From: Daejeonella sp.
GTDB taxonomy: Bacteria > Bacteroidota > Bacteroidia > Sphingobacteriales > Sphingobacteriaceae
Assembly (NCBI RefSeq): GCF_030695525.1
Contig: NZ_JAUYSS010000047.1
Span: 1 to 64,000, forward strand
Direction: 5' to 3'
DNA length: 64,000 nucleotides
The notes beneath the pieces were generated by a model. That model was given only the letters and a program-made list of their open reading frames with translations, made no database searches and was not told the DNA's origin. The translations under genes were made by a program, and so were the position numbers. This document shows positions 6,478 through 15,467 of this stretch, piece after piece (the stretch's first letter is position 1; every line of letters begins with the position of its first letter).

Positions 6478-9312
6478 ATGGATTATCAATTCAGAGATAT
6501 AGAGAAGAGGTGGCAAAAATTCTGGGCCGAAAATCAGACTTTTAAAGTCGATAACAGTTCTGCAAAACCAAAATATTATGTTTTGGATATGTTTCCATAC
6601 CCATCGGGTGCGGGATTACATGTGGGGCACCCGCTCGGATACATTGCCTCCGATATCTTTGCGAGATACAAACGTCTGAAAGGATTTAATGTTTTGCATC
6701 CTATGGGATATGATTCATTTGGTTTACCTGCAGAGCAATATGCGATTCAAACCGGACAACATCCTGCAATTACTACTGAAACAAACATAAACCGCTATCG
6801 GGAACAGCTTGATAATCTGGGTTTTTCATTTGACTGGAGTCGTGAAGTACGTACCAGCGATCCGGATTATTATAAATGGACCCAATGGATCTTTATGCAG
6901 CTTTTTAATTCATGGTATAACCTTGAAAGTAATAAGGCAGAAAGCATTGATGAGTTGATCAAAATATTTGAAAATTCAGGAACTGCCGGTTTAAAAGCAG
7001 TATGTGATGACGATGTCTGCATATTTTCTGCTGAAGAGTGGAAGGAATTGCCGGATACTGAAAAGCAAACAGAGTTGCTGAAATACAGACTTACCTATCT
7101 GCGTGAAAGTACTGTGAACTGGTGCCCGGCATTAGGGACTGTTTTAGCCAATGATGAGGTGAAAGATGGTTATTCTGAGCGGGGTGGATATCCTGTTGAG
7201 CAGAAGAAAATGATGCAATGGAGTATGCGTATTACTGCTTATGCTGATCGTTTGCTGCAGGGACTGGATGGAATTGACTGGCCGGATCCTTTAAAAGAGA
7301 TGCAAAGGAACTGGATTGGGAAGAGTGTGGGTGCGCTGGTGAGATTTGGCCTCACCCCCGGCTCCTATCCGGGCTCCCTCTCCTTCGGAGAGGGCCGGGG
7401 TGAGGCTTTTATAGAAGTATTCACAACCCGTGTTGACACCATTTATGGGGCAACTTTCCTTGTAATCGCACCAGAGCATGAATACGTTGCCGGACTAACC
7501 ACTCCTGAACAGGAAACTGAGATTCTTAACTATATCGACCAGACTAAAAAGAAAACTGAGCTTGATCGTATGGCCGATACAAAAACGGTTTCCGGTGCAT
7601 TTACCGGAAGCTATGCCAGGCATCCCATAACAAATGAGCCAATTCCTATCTGGATAGCTGATTATGTATTGGCAGGATATGGAACCGGTGCTGTAATGGC
7701 AGTGCCTTCTGGTGATCAGCGCGACTGGCTGTTTGCGACTAAGTTTGGATTGCCAATTGTTGCAATATCAGATGCCCAGACTAATCTCGATAAAGAGGCT
7801 GATTCTACCAAGGAAGGACATTATATCAATTCAGGCATAATCAACGGACTGAAATACAAAGAGGCTACAACTACACTTATTACTAAACTTGAAGAATTAG
7901 GTGCGGGTAAAGCCAAAGTGAATTTCCGCTTGCGCGATGCGATATTTGGACGCCAGCGTTACTGGGGAGAACCTGTTCCAGTGTATTTCAAAGACGGACT
8001 TCCTTACCTGATTGACAGGGAAGATCTTCCACTGGTTTTACCGGAAGTAGATAAATATCTGCCAACAGAAAGCGGAGAACCGCCGTTGGGAAGGGCAGAC
8101 AACTGGAAATATAAGGATGATCTCGAATATGAGCTCAGCACCATGCCCGGTTGGGCAGGTTCAAGCTGGTACTGGTATCGGTATATGGCCTCACAGGAGG
8201 ATCGTAAACAGGATACCTTCGCTCCGGCTGAGGCAATCTCTTACTGGAAGGATGTTGATTTGTATATCGGCGGCTCCGAACACGCTACCGGACACTTACT
8301 TTACAGCCGCTTCTGGAATAAATTTTTGAAAGATCTTGGATATGTGGTTGAAGAGGAGCCTTTCAAAAAGCTGATTAATCAGGGGATGATTCAGGGACGG
8401 TCTAATTTTGTTTACCGGATAATTGATGAAGAGGGCCGCGGAACTAATAAATTCGTATCCAATGGTTTAAAATCTCAGTACACTACATCAGCACTTCATG
8501 TAGATGTAAATATTGTGATGAATGAGATTCTGGATCTTGAAAAATTTAAAGCATTCAGACCTGAGTTTGCAAATGCTGAATTCATTCTCGAAAACGGCAA
8601 GTATATCTGCGGGGTTGAGGTTGAAAAAATGTCTAAATCCAAATTCAATGTGGTTAGCCCCGATGATATCATTGAGCGCTTTGGAGCTGATACCCTGAGG
8701 ATGTATGAAATGTTCCTTGGTCCGCTGGAACAAAGTAAGCCATGGAATACGAACGGAATTGAAGGGGTTTTTAAATTCTTACGTAAATTCTGGAAACTTT
8801 TCCATGATGATGAGTTTAATTTCAATGTTTCAGATGAAGAACCATCAAAAGCTGAGTACAAAGCACTTCATAAGATCATTCGCAAAGTTGAAGAAGATAT
8901 AGAGCGATTTTCATTTAATACATCAGTCTCCAGTTTCATGATCTGTGTGAATGAGCTGACTGATCTGAAATGCAATAAAAGGAAAATCCTTCAGGATCTT
9001 GTGATTGTACTTGCTCCTTATGCACCTCATATAACCGAGGAGTTATGGAGTTTACTGGGAAATGCCCCTGGTAAATTATCAGTTGCAGCTTATCCGCAGT
9101 TCAATCCGGAATATTTGGTTGAGAATGAATTTTCCTATCCGGTCTCAGTAAATGGTAAGACCCGAATGAATCTTAATATCTCCCTGAGCCTTTCACAGGC
9201 AGAGGTTGAAGAAATTATACATGCTAATGAAGATTTGAAAAAATATCTCGAAGGCAAGAACATTAAGAAAATTATTTTCGTGAAAGGTAAAATAATTAAT
9301 CTTGTAGTATAA
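6478..9312 (+). CDS. leuS: Leucine--tRNA ligase
   Basis: 944 aa class Ia aminoacyl-tRNA synthetase. The HIGH motif is HVGH at residues 48-51. KMSKS is at about 717-721. The CP1 editing domain threonine-rich strand TTRVDT is at 316-321 and DWLFATKFGLPIV follows. The editing domain carries an unusual insert (about 291-310, GLTPGSYPGSLSFGEGRG) encoded by a palindromic DNA element (see separate entry). The extra stretch at about 148-205 before LRESTVNWCPALGTVLANDEV is normal in Bacteroidota LeuRS. Divergent from ftsX; followed by a hairpin at 9318-9364. The catalytic motifs are intact, so the enzyme is presumably functional despite the insert. Confidence 0.97.
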   Translation: MDYQFRDIEKRWQKFWAENQTFKVDNSSAKPKYYVLDMFPYPSGAGLHVGHPLGYIASDIFARYKRLKGFNVLHPMGYDSFGLPAEQYAIQTGQHPAITTETNINRYREQLDNLGFSFDWSREVRTSDPDYYKWTQWIFMQLFNSWYNLESNKAESIDELIKIFENSGTAGLKAVCDDDVCIFSAEEWKELPDTEKQTELLKYRLTYLRESTVNWCPALGTVLANDEVKDGYSERGGYPVEQKKMMQWSMRITAYADRLLQGLDGIDWPDPLKEMQRNWIGKSVGALVRFGLTPGSYPGSLSFGEGRGEAFIEVFTTRVDTIYGATFLVIAPEHEYVAGLTTPEQETEILNYIDQTKKKTELDRMADTKTVSGAFTGSYARHPITNEPIPIWIADYVLAGYGTGAVMAVPSGDQRDWLFATKFGLPIVAISDAQTNLDKEADSTKEGHYINSGIINGLKYKEATTTLITKLEELGAGKAKVNFRLRDAIFGRQRYWGEPVPVYFKDGLPYLIDREDLPLVLPEVDKYLPTESGEPPLGRADNWKYKDDLEYELSTMPGWAGSSWYWYRYMASQEDRKQDTFAPAEAISYWKDVDLYIGGSEHATGHLLYSRFWNKFLKDLGYVVEEEPFKKLINQGMIQGRSNFVYRIIDEEGRGTNKFVSNGLKSQYTTSALHVDVNIVMNEILDLEKFKAFRPEFANAEFILENGKYICGVEVEKMSKSKFNVVSPDDIIERFGADTLRMYEMFLGPLEQSKPWNTNGIEGVFKFLRKFWKLFHDDEFNFNVSDEEPSKAEYKALHKIIRKVEEDIERFSFNTSVSSFMICVNELTDLKCNKRKILQDLVIVLAPYAPHITEELWSLLGNAPGKLSVAAYPQFNPEYLVENEFSYPVSVNGKTRMNLNISLSLSQAEVEEIIHANEDLKKYLEGKNIKKIIFVKGKIINLVV
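7349..7406. repeat. REP-like palindromic element inserted in frame within leuS
   Basis: Perfect 10-bp outer arms GCCTCACCCC (7349-7358) and GGGGTGAGGC (7397-7406) enclose a perfect 8-bp inner stem CCCTCTCC-TTC-GGAGAGGG (7376-7394). A small CCGG-containing side segment lies at 7359-7375. The GC-rich block stands out in AT-rich leuS. It resembles the widespread CCTCACCCC/GGGGTGAGG palindromes normally found between genes. It encodes about 19 extra residues just before the TTRVDT strand of the editing domain. Confidence 0.85.
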
Positions 9313-9317
9313 ATTTT

Positions 9318-9364
9318 ATAACCATGATAGATATGCGGATTTAAATCAGCTCTATCATGGTTAT
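9318..9364 (+). terminator. Hairpin after leuS
   Basis: Perfect 13-bp arms ATAACCATGATAG (9318-9330) and CTATCATGGTTAT (9352-9364) with a 21-base loop, starting 6 bases after the leuS stop. There is no strong T-run, so it may be a processing or REP-type hairpin rather than a classical terminator. Confidence 0.55.
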
Positions 9365-9465
9365 TCCCGAACCCTACCTCTTTTTAACAGACTATTTCTG
9401 ACCCTGTTAAACCATTGGATTTTTCTTGTGTCTTAGATTTTACTTTGGGTCAACAATTTGCAGCC

Positions 9466-9494
9466 TTGTTGCTGTAACAATAGATGTACTTTCG
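9466..9494 (+). promoter_or_regulatory. Putative promoter of the TonB-dependent receptor gene
   Basis: TTG (9466-9468) and TACTTTCG (9487-9494), 18 bases apart, approximate the Bacteroidota TTG-N19-TAnnTTTG promoter. The start codon is 24 bases downstream. Confidence 0.5.
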
Positions 9495-9517
9495 CGACTA
9501 AATTCTAAACCAATTAA

Positions 9518-11998
9518 ATGAAACGTTTATTTACAATACTATTATTGCTTTCCGGTGTTTCGGTTGTTCAGGCACAGGGAATGGGTGGCGCAGCAGCTCC
9601 GAGCGTAACGGGCAGAATATCGGGTATTATTCTCGATTCGATAACCCGCACTCCGATTGATTATGCTACAATCTCTTTAGGCCGTGCAGGTTCTGAAAAA
9701 ACAACCAATGGTGCATTGACTGATGAAAAAGGTTCCTTCAAAATAGAAAATATTTCGGCGGGTGTTTATCGTATAACCATTGCTTTTCTGGGTTATCAGA
9801 CTAAATTAATCGATTCGGTGAAAACTACACTGGCTAAACCTGATTTAAATCTTGGCAGGATTTTTCTTTCTCCAAATCAGAATATGTTGAATGAAGTTGT
9901 GGTAACAGGTACCGCACCTATCATTGAAAACAAGATTGACAAACTGGTATACAATGCAGAACAGGATGTTGCCATCGCCGGTGGAAATGCTACCGATGTG
10001 CTGCGTAAAGTACCGTTGCTTTCGGTCGATTTTGAAGGAAATGTATCCCTTAGAGGAAGTCAGAATGTTAGGGTATTGATAAATGGGAAACCCTCAGGCT
10101 CTATGGCCAATAATATGGCTGATGCCCTGAAGGCAATTCCGGCTGACCAGATCAAGAATGTTGAGGTAATCACTTCTCCTTCCGCAAAATATGATGCAGA
10201 AGGTACTTCAGGGATAATCAATATCATTACAAAAAAGAATAATCTGGCCGGGGTAAGTGGCTCGGTAAATGGTGGGGTAGGAACAAGACAGAACAGCGGT
10301 AATGTCAATCTGAACGCAAAAACAGGCCGTTTAGCTCTAACTGCCAATGGGGGAGGTTTCTACTCCTGGCCTCAAACCAGTAATATCTCATTTAATCGAA
10401 CTAATACGGCAGGTACACAAATTATAAGTCAGGCAGGTGACAGCAGAACAGACAGACTGGCAATGAATGGTTCAATCGGAGCTGATTATGATTTCAACAG
10501 TTTCAATTCGATTAGTTCAAATTTACGTTTGAATGGGTTCAGTAATAGTGCGAACGGCAGCAATCTAAACCAGAATAGTTTCAATGGGGCTATGGCTAAT
10601 TTTACCCGTTTGAGTAATAACCAGATGCAAATGAATGGGATTGACTGGAGCAGTGACTATCTTCACAAGTTTAAGAAGAAGGATCAACAGATCTCATTTG
10701 CCTATCAGTTCACAAACAGTAAACAGAATAGTGACTATACAACCGACTTTTCAAATACCATAATTGATGAATACGGAGATAATAATGCGGATAATACAGA
10801 AAATACAATTCAGATAGATTATACCCATCCCTTTAAAAAGGTGACTTTCGAAACAGGATTGAAAGGTATTCTCAGGGATATTGTAAGTGATAATCAAACC
10901 CGCAACTTTAATTCGACTACAAATATATTCACACCAATCTCATCCCGTACCTATATCTATGATTACAATCAGGATGTATACTCGGCTTATGCCACATTTG
11001 CTTTTACACTGGCTAAGAAATTCGGTATCAGGGCTGGTGCGCGTTATGAAGGGACTGAGATCAAGGGTGATGCGAGATCTGTGGGTGCTGCGGCATCCCC
11101 ATTTAACAGCAGTTATTCTAATCTGGTTCCAAGTTTTGTAGTTTCAAGAACGTTCAAAAACTTTTCAACGGTTAAGTTAAGTTATAACCAGCGTTTGCAA
11201 AGGCCGAGTTTGTTTTACCTGAATCCATTCCTGAACAGTGCAGACATCTTCAACCAGTCGCAGGGAAACCCTGCGCTGCAGCCTGAGTTGTCGCATAATA
11301 TTGAATTTAATTATTCCAAATTCGTAAAAAGCTCTGTGATGAATGCTTCGGTTTATTACCGCCGTACCAATGATATTATTGAAAGCTTTGTAATCCCTGT
11401 TTCAGTTACCGATCCCGCAACAGGAAATACTGCTACAGGTTCAAGAACAACTTTCAGAAATGTTGGAAGTAATAATTCAGTTGGGTTTAATTTTTTCGGA
11501 CAAATTAATCCGGTAAAGCCTCTGACATTCAGAGGCAACTTCAATGTATTTACCTATGATATTAATGCAAATAGTGGATTTACTGTTAGTAATACCAATA
11601 CGCAGCTGATCTATAATGCCTTTCTGATGGGTTCCTATGTTTTTCCTAAGGGACTTACATTCGAGACATTCCTAATCACTAATTCTCCGCGCCGTACTTC
11701 CCAGGGTAAAAATCCATCTTTCAATATGTGGAATCTTGGTTTGAAGAAAGAAATCATGAAAAAGAAAGGAAGTATCGGTTTGACTATCATTGATCCATTC
11801 AATGAGAACAAGAATTTCCGTCAGAATATTACCGGAGCAGATTTTGTTCAAACCAGTAATTTCTCAGTTCCTTTCCGCTCGTTTGGAACGAGCTTCAGTT
11901 ATCGATTTGGAAAATTGACCATGCAGGCTCCACGAAAAAAACGTGGTGTAACGAATGATGATCTTAAGCAGGGAGAACAGAATAACGGGACTCAATAA
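9518..11998 (+). CDS. TonB-dependent outer-membrane receptor (outer membrane beta-barrel family)
   Basis: 826 aa. It has a signal peptide (MKRLFTILLLLSGVSVVQAQ), a carboxypeptidase-regulatory-like beta-sandwich (about 32-110), a plug domain (about 125-235, with VVVTGTAPIIENKIDKLVYN, VLINGKPSG and IINIITKKN) and a C-terminal 22-strand-type barrel of the OMP_b-brl_3 class ending in a basic tail after SYRFGKLTMQAP. The substrate is unknown. It is a stand-alone gene with its own promoter and strong terminator and has no SusD partner, so it is more like the siderophore/peptide-type or structural OMP class than a glycan importer. Confidence 0.9.
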   Translation: MKRLFTILLLLSGVSVVQAQGMGGAAAPSVTGRISGIILDSITRTPIDYATISLGRAGSEKTTNGALTDEKGSFKIENISAGVYRITIAFLGYQTKLIDSVKTTLAKPDLNLGRIFLSPNQNMLNEVVVTGTAPIIENKIDKLVYNAEQDVAIAGGNATDVLRKVPLLSVDFEGNVSLRGSQNVRVLINGKPSGSMANNMADALKAIPADQIKNVEVITSPSAKYDAEGTSGIINIITKKNNLAGVSGSVNGGVGTRQNSGNVNLNAKTGRLALTANGGGFYSWPQTSNISFNRTNTAGTQIISQAGDSRTDRLAMNGSIGADYDFNSFNSISSNLRLNGFSNSANGSNLNQNSFNGAMANFTRLSNNQMQMNGIDWSSDYLHKFKKKDQQISFAYQFTNSKQNSDYTTDFSNTIIDEYGDNNADNTENTIQIDYTHPFKKVTFETGLKGILRDIVSDNQTRNFNSTTNIFTPISSRTYIYDYNQDVYSAYATFAFTLAKKFGIRAGARYEGTEIKGDARSVGAAASPFNSSYSNLVPSFVVSRTFKNFSTVKLSYNQRLQRPSLFYLNPFLNSADIFNQSQGNPALQPELSHNIEFNYSKFVKSSVMNASVYYRRTNDIIESFVIPVSVTDPATGNTATGSRTTFRNVGSNNSVGFNFFGQINPVKPLTFRGNFNVFTYDINANSGFTVSNTNTQLIYNAFLMGSYVFPKGLTFETFLITNSPRRTSQGKNPSFNMWNLGLKKEIMKKKGSIGLTIIDPFNENKNFRQNITGADFVQTSNFSVPFRSFGTSFSYRFGKLTMQAPRKKRGVTNDDLKQGEQNNGTQ

Positions 11999-12020
11999 TA
12001 TCCAGTAAGATTATAGAATA

Positions 12021-12062
12021 AAAATAATGCCCCGGCCTCAAGACCGGGGCATTATTTTTTAA
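12021..12062 (+). terminator. Strong intrinsic terminator
   Basis: 15-bp perfect arms (AAAATAATGCCCCGG at 12021-12035 and its complement at 12044-12058), an 8-base loop, then a T-run. It ends the TonB receptor gene. Confidence 0.9.
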
Positions 12063-12092
12063 TAATTGTACATTTGCCAAAATTGAGAATAG

Positions 12093-13019
12093 ATGCAGGA
12101 TAGAAAAATTATTTCCCTGTTGCCGGCAGCCACAGAAATTATTTGTGCGCTTGGATTAGAGGAGCAGCTTATTGGCCGATCGCATGAATGTGATTATCCT
12201 GAAAGTGTTCTGGATCTGCCGGTATGTTCTTCAGCAAAATTTCTTCCGGGATCCGATAGTGAAGAAATAGACAGGCAGGTTAAAGAAATTCTCTCTGATT
12301 CACTTTCAATTTATACTATAGACAAAGAACTGATAAAAAGCCTGGCACCTGATGTTATTATTACCCAGGCTCAATGTGATGTTTGTGCTGTAAGTACAAA
12401 GGATGTGGAATTTGCGATGAAGAATCTGCTTGAAAAGGACTGTCAGTTGATTTCTTTGGAGCCTCATGGATTAGCTGATATTTACCGGGACATCCAAAAC
12501 CTGGCTGATCAGCTTGGAGTGGGAGCAGCCGGGGCAGATTTCCTGGAATTATCAGAAGAGCGGATTAATATCATTCGCCATAAACTCAAATTCAGTACTG
12601 AGAAACCCAAAGTTGCCTGTATAGAATGGCTTTCACCCCTGATGATCGCCGGAAACTGGACACCTGAAATCATTGAAATTGCAAGCGGTGTTCCGGTGCT
12701 TTCAGAGAAAGGAAAGCATTCGGGCTATGTAAGTTTTGAGGATATTCAGAATCAAGATCCCGATATAATCGTTCTGATGCCTTGTGGGTTTTCGGTTGAG
12801 AGAACATTAAGGGAGATCAATCTTTTGCTGGAACTACCCGGATGGCGGGCGTTAAAGGCGATTCAGGAGAACAGATTTTATATCGTCGATGGCAATCAGT
12901 ATTTTAACAGATCAGGACCGAGGATAACTGACAGTATTGAGATTATGGCCGAGATCATTAGCCCAAAGCAGTTTGCTTTTGGATATGAAGGAAAGGGATG
13001 GATAAGGTTTAATATTTAA
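12093..13019 (+). CDS. Cobalamin-type (BtuF-like) substrate-binding protein, leaderless
   Basis: 308 aa. The fold is the PF01497 periplasmic-binding type: N-terminal KIISLLPAATEIICALGLEEQLIGRSHECDYP, the LAPDVIITQAQ segment, and the C-terminal lobe with LSPLMIAGNW, DPDIIVLMPCGF and FYIVDGNQYFNRSGPR. These motifs match the family usually named cobalamin-binding protein. Residues start directly at the fold with no signal peptide or lipobox, and a QCDVCAVS CxxC lies in the first lobe. It could therefore act in the cytoplasm or have a noncanonical role. No permease or ATPase genes are adjacent. The specific ligand is uncertain. Confidence 0.8.
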   Translation: MQDRKIISLLPAATEIICALGLEEQLIGRSHECDYPESVLDLPVCSSAKFLPGSDSEEIDRQVKEILSDSLSIYTIDKELIKSLAPDVIITQAQCDVCAVSTKDVEFAMKNLLEKDCQLISLEPHGLADIYRDIQNLADQLGVGAAGADFLELSEERINIIRHKLKFSTEKPKVACIEWLSPLMIAGNWTPEIIEIASGVPVLSEKGKHSGYVSFEDIQNQDPDIIVLMPCGFSVERTLREINLLLELPGWRALKAIQENRFYIVDGNQYFNRSGPRITDSIEIMAEIISPKQFAFGYEGKGWIRFNI

Positions 13020-13037
13020 CGCTGACAGGGTTCTGGC

Positions 13038-13070
13038 AACGCTGACAGGGTTTTAAACCCTGTCAGCGTT
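13038..13070. terminator. 33-nt near-perfect palindrome between convergent genes
   Basis: Arms of 16 bp (AACGCTGACAGGGTTT and its exact complement) around one central T. An extra copy of CGCTGACAGGGTT lies just upstream at 13020-13032. The palindrome touches the stop codon of the minus-strand flavoprotein gene. It probably terminates both convergent transcripts and may be a dispersed palindrome. Confidence 0.8.
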
Positions 13071-13591
13071 TAAAATGCTATAAACCGATCAATCTGCTGA
13101 TTAGTAAATTTTATGGTGTCTTCGTTATAAAGGTTCCCGTTTTCATCAAGTTCTTTCCTGATGTTTGGTATATGGATACGTAATGGCAGGACATGCATAT
13201 TGATATAATGGCAGATTCCGGTAAAATGATCAATACCCCGTATGTTACCATATTTGCCGCTTGAGAGTCCGACGAGCGCGGCCTTTTTTCCAAAAAAACT
13301 TTCAGGAAAAGCAGAAGCATCAATAAAAGTCTTTAAAACTCCGGGAAAGCTTCCATTATACTCAGGTATGACAAAGATGAATTTGCTGCTTGCAGTAATT
13401 TTGTCCTGAATACTTTGAAAGGCTTCGCTGCGTTTTCCATAAAGATCGGAACTGATCAGATCGCGGGGAAGCTCAGAAAGTGAGAAAATTTCTGAGTCGA
13501 AACCTCTTTCAGACAATTGCCTAAGGTAATATTCGGCGACTTTAAGTGAATTACTTCCTTCACGATTAGTACCGGAAATTATTGTTGTCAT
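13070..13591 (-). CDS. NADPH-dependent FMN reductase family protein
   Basis: 173 aa flavodoxin-like protein. The N-terminal SGTNREGSNSLKVAEYYL phosphate-binding loop and the FVIPEYNGSFPGVLKTFIDA motif are hallmarks of the NAD(P)H-dependent oxidoreductase (SsuE/ChrR-like) family. GLSSGKYGNIRGIDHF is the usual downstream strand-loop. It probably reduces FMN, quinones or other acceptors in the cytoplasm. It converges on the BtuF-like gene and diverges from parA. The physiological substrate cannot be read. Confidence 0.88.
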   Translation of the reverse strand: MTTIISGTNREGSNSLKVAEYYLRQLSERGFDSEIFSLSELPRDLISSDLYGKRSEAFQSIQDKITASSKFIFVIPEYNGSFPGVLKTFIDASAFPESFFGKKAALVGLSSGKYGNIRGIDHFTGICHYINMHVLPLRIHIPNIRKELDENGNLYNEDTIKFTNQQIDRFIAF

Positions 13592-13765
13592 TTTGTGGAT
13601 AAGATGTGCAAAACGAAAATCGCCCCGCGGTGTAATTAGTTTTAAGTTTGTATCTTAGAATTTATTAAAAAGTCTTATTTATACAACCAAAAGTAGTGTT
13701 TTGAACTGTTTGGAATTTATTGTTTAAGCTTTTTAATATCACGTATTTGTAATTATTTTTTAAAA

Positions 13766-14569
13766 ATGAGCAAAATTATCGCATTAGCAAATCAAAAAGG
13801 GGGCGTGGGAAAAACTACTTCAGCCATAAATCTTGCAGCGAGTTTAGCTGTACTTGAATACCGTACTCTTTTGGTTGATGCGGATCCGCAGGCAAATTCA
13901 ACATCAGGAATAGGATTTGACCCTCGTACAATTAAGGCCAGCATATATGAGTGCATAATTAACGAGATAGATCCATTGGAGGCTATTCAAAATACCGATA
14001 CTCCAAACCTTGATCTTTTACCTGCCCATATTGATCTGGTAGGTGCTGAGATTGAAATGATTAATTTAACAAACAGGGAATATAAAATGAAAGCGGTTCT
14101 GGATAAGATCCGTGATAATTATGATTTCATAATCATCGACTGTTCCCCTTCACTTGGTTTAATTACAATCAATGCCTTAACGGCAGCCGATTCAGTAATT
14201 ATTCCGGTTCAGTGTGAGTATTTTGCTCTTGAAGGACTGGGTAAATTGCTGAACACCATAAAGATTGTTCAGAGTCGTTTAAATCCTAATCTTCAGATCG
14301 AAGGTATATTGCTGACTATGTATGATGTCAGGCTCCGTTTGTCAAATCAGGTTGTTGAGGAAGTAAAGACCCATTTCCAGGAACTGGTCTTCGATACAAT
14401 CATCCAGCGGAATACCCGTTTAAGTGAAGCTCCAAGTTATGGAATCTCGGTGATTATGCATGATGCAAACTGTAAAGGTGCAATCAATTACCTTAATTTA
14501 GCCCGTGAAATCATCCGAAAAAATGGATTGGTTTCGAATGAGGAGGCTTTAAAACAAGCTTTAGTATAA
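13766..14569 (+). CDS. parA: Chromosome-partitioning ATPase ParA (Soj)
   Basis: 267 aa deviant Walker-type ATPase that binds nonspecific DNA and segregates ParB-parS complexes. Walker A is KGGVGKTTS at residues 11-19. The A' motif is VDADPQANSTSG and Walker B IIDCSPSLGL. EYFALEGLGKL and the C-terminal RLSEAPSYGISV are typical of chromosomal ParA. The next gene, parB, starts two bases after its stop. The gene begins the conserved parA-parB-DUF5683-dapB-lepB cluster. Confidence 0.96.
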   Translation: MSKIIALANQKGGVGKTTSAINLAASLAVLEYRTLLVDADPQANSTSGIGFDPRTIKASIYECIINEIDPLEAIQNTDTPNLDLLPAHIDLVGAEIEMINLTNREYKMKAVLDKIRDNYDFIIIDCSPSLGLITINALTAADSVIIPVQCEYFALEGLGKLLNTIKIVQSRLNPNLQIEGILLTMYDVRLRLSNQVVEEVKTHFQELVFDTIIQRNTRLSEAPSYGISVIMHDANCKGAINYLNLAREIIRKNGLVSNEEALKQALV

Positions 14570-14570
14570 T

Positions 14571-15467
14571 ATGATCTACCAAAAGAAAACAGGATTAGGA
14601 AGGGGATTAAGAGCTCTTTTGGATGATTCGGATTTGCCGGAAAATGACAGACAGCAGGTAAGCAATGAAAGTTCCTCCCTGGGCTCTATCAGCTCTGTAA
14701 AGATCAGTCAGGTTCAGGTTAATCCATTTCAACCCCGTACTGATTTTGATCCTGAAGCCTTGCAGGAACTTGCAGAGTCGATCAAATTGCAGGGCTTGAT
14801 TCAGCCAATTACTGTCAGACAATCAGGACAGAATTCTTATCAGCTTATTTCAGGTGAACGTCGTTTGCGGGCATCCAGGCTTGCTGGCTTGACCGAGATT
14901 CCGGCATATGTTCGTACTGCCAATGATCAGCAAATGCTGGAAATGGCGCTCATCGAAAATATTCAACGTGAAAACCTGAATGCCATTGAAGTCGCATTGA
15001 GTTTTCAGCGAATGATTGATGAATGTAATCTGAAGCAGGAGCAGCTCGGCGAACGAGTGAGCAAGAACCGCTCTACCGTAACCAATTACCTGCGTTTATT
15101 AAAACTTCCTCCTGCTATTCAGGCTTCTATCCGAGATAAAGAGATCTCTATGGGGCATGCTCGTGCTCTTATTTCGGTAGAGGATGTAGACAAACAACTA
15201 TATCTTTTTCAGGAGATAATCAATCGCGGACTTTCGGTGCGTAAGGTGGAAGAATTAGTTCGGCAGTTACAAAGTATCGGTGAAGGAAAAAAACCAGTGA
15301 AGGCAGTTGGAATGTCATTTCAATACATGAAAATTCAGGATGATCTCGCCTCAAAGTTTAGTACCAATGTTAAGCTAAAACTGAGTGAAAAAGGGAAAGG
15401 CTCAATAGAAATTGGGTTTATGTCTGATGATGATCTGAACCGGATTCTGGAAATGTTAGACTGGTAA
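14571..15467 (+). CDS. parB: Chromosome-partitioning protein ParB (Spo0J)
   Basis: 298 aa. It has the N-terminal GLGRGLRALLDD motif and a CTP-binding/ParB nuclease-like fold with NPFQPRTDFDPEALQELA, the GERRLRASRLAG box and the MALIENIQRENLN box. The HTH includes QLGERVSKNRSTVTNYLRLL and MGHARALI. A C-terminal dimerisation segment follows. It binds parS, spreads as a CTP-dependent clamp and recruits condensin in known systems. I could not find a parS-like GTTTCACGTGAAAC site in the window. Confidence 0.96.
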   Translation: MIYQKKTGLGRGLRALLDDSDLPENDRQQVSNESSSLGSISSVKISQVQVNPFQPRTDFDPEALQELAESIKLQGLIQPITVRQSGQNSYQLISGERRLRASRLAGLTEIPAYVRTANDQQMLEMALIENIQRENLNAIEVALSFQRMIDECNLKQEQLGERVSKNRSTVTNYLRLLKLPPAIQASIRDKEISMGHARALISVEDVDKQLYLFQEIINRGLSVRKVEELVRQLQSIGEGKKPVKAVGMSFQYMKIQDDLASKFSTNVKLKLSEKGKGSIEIGFMSDDDLNRILEMLDW

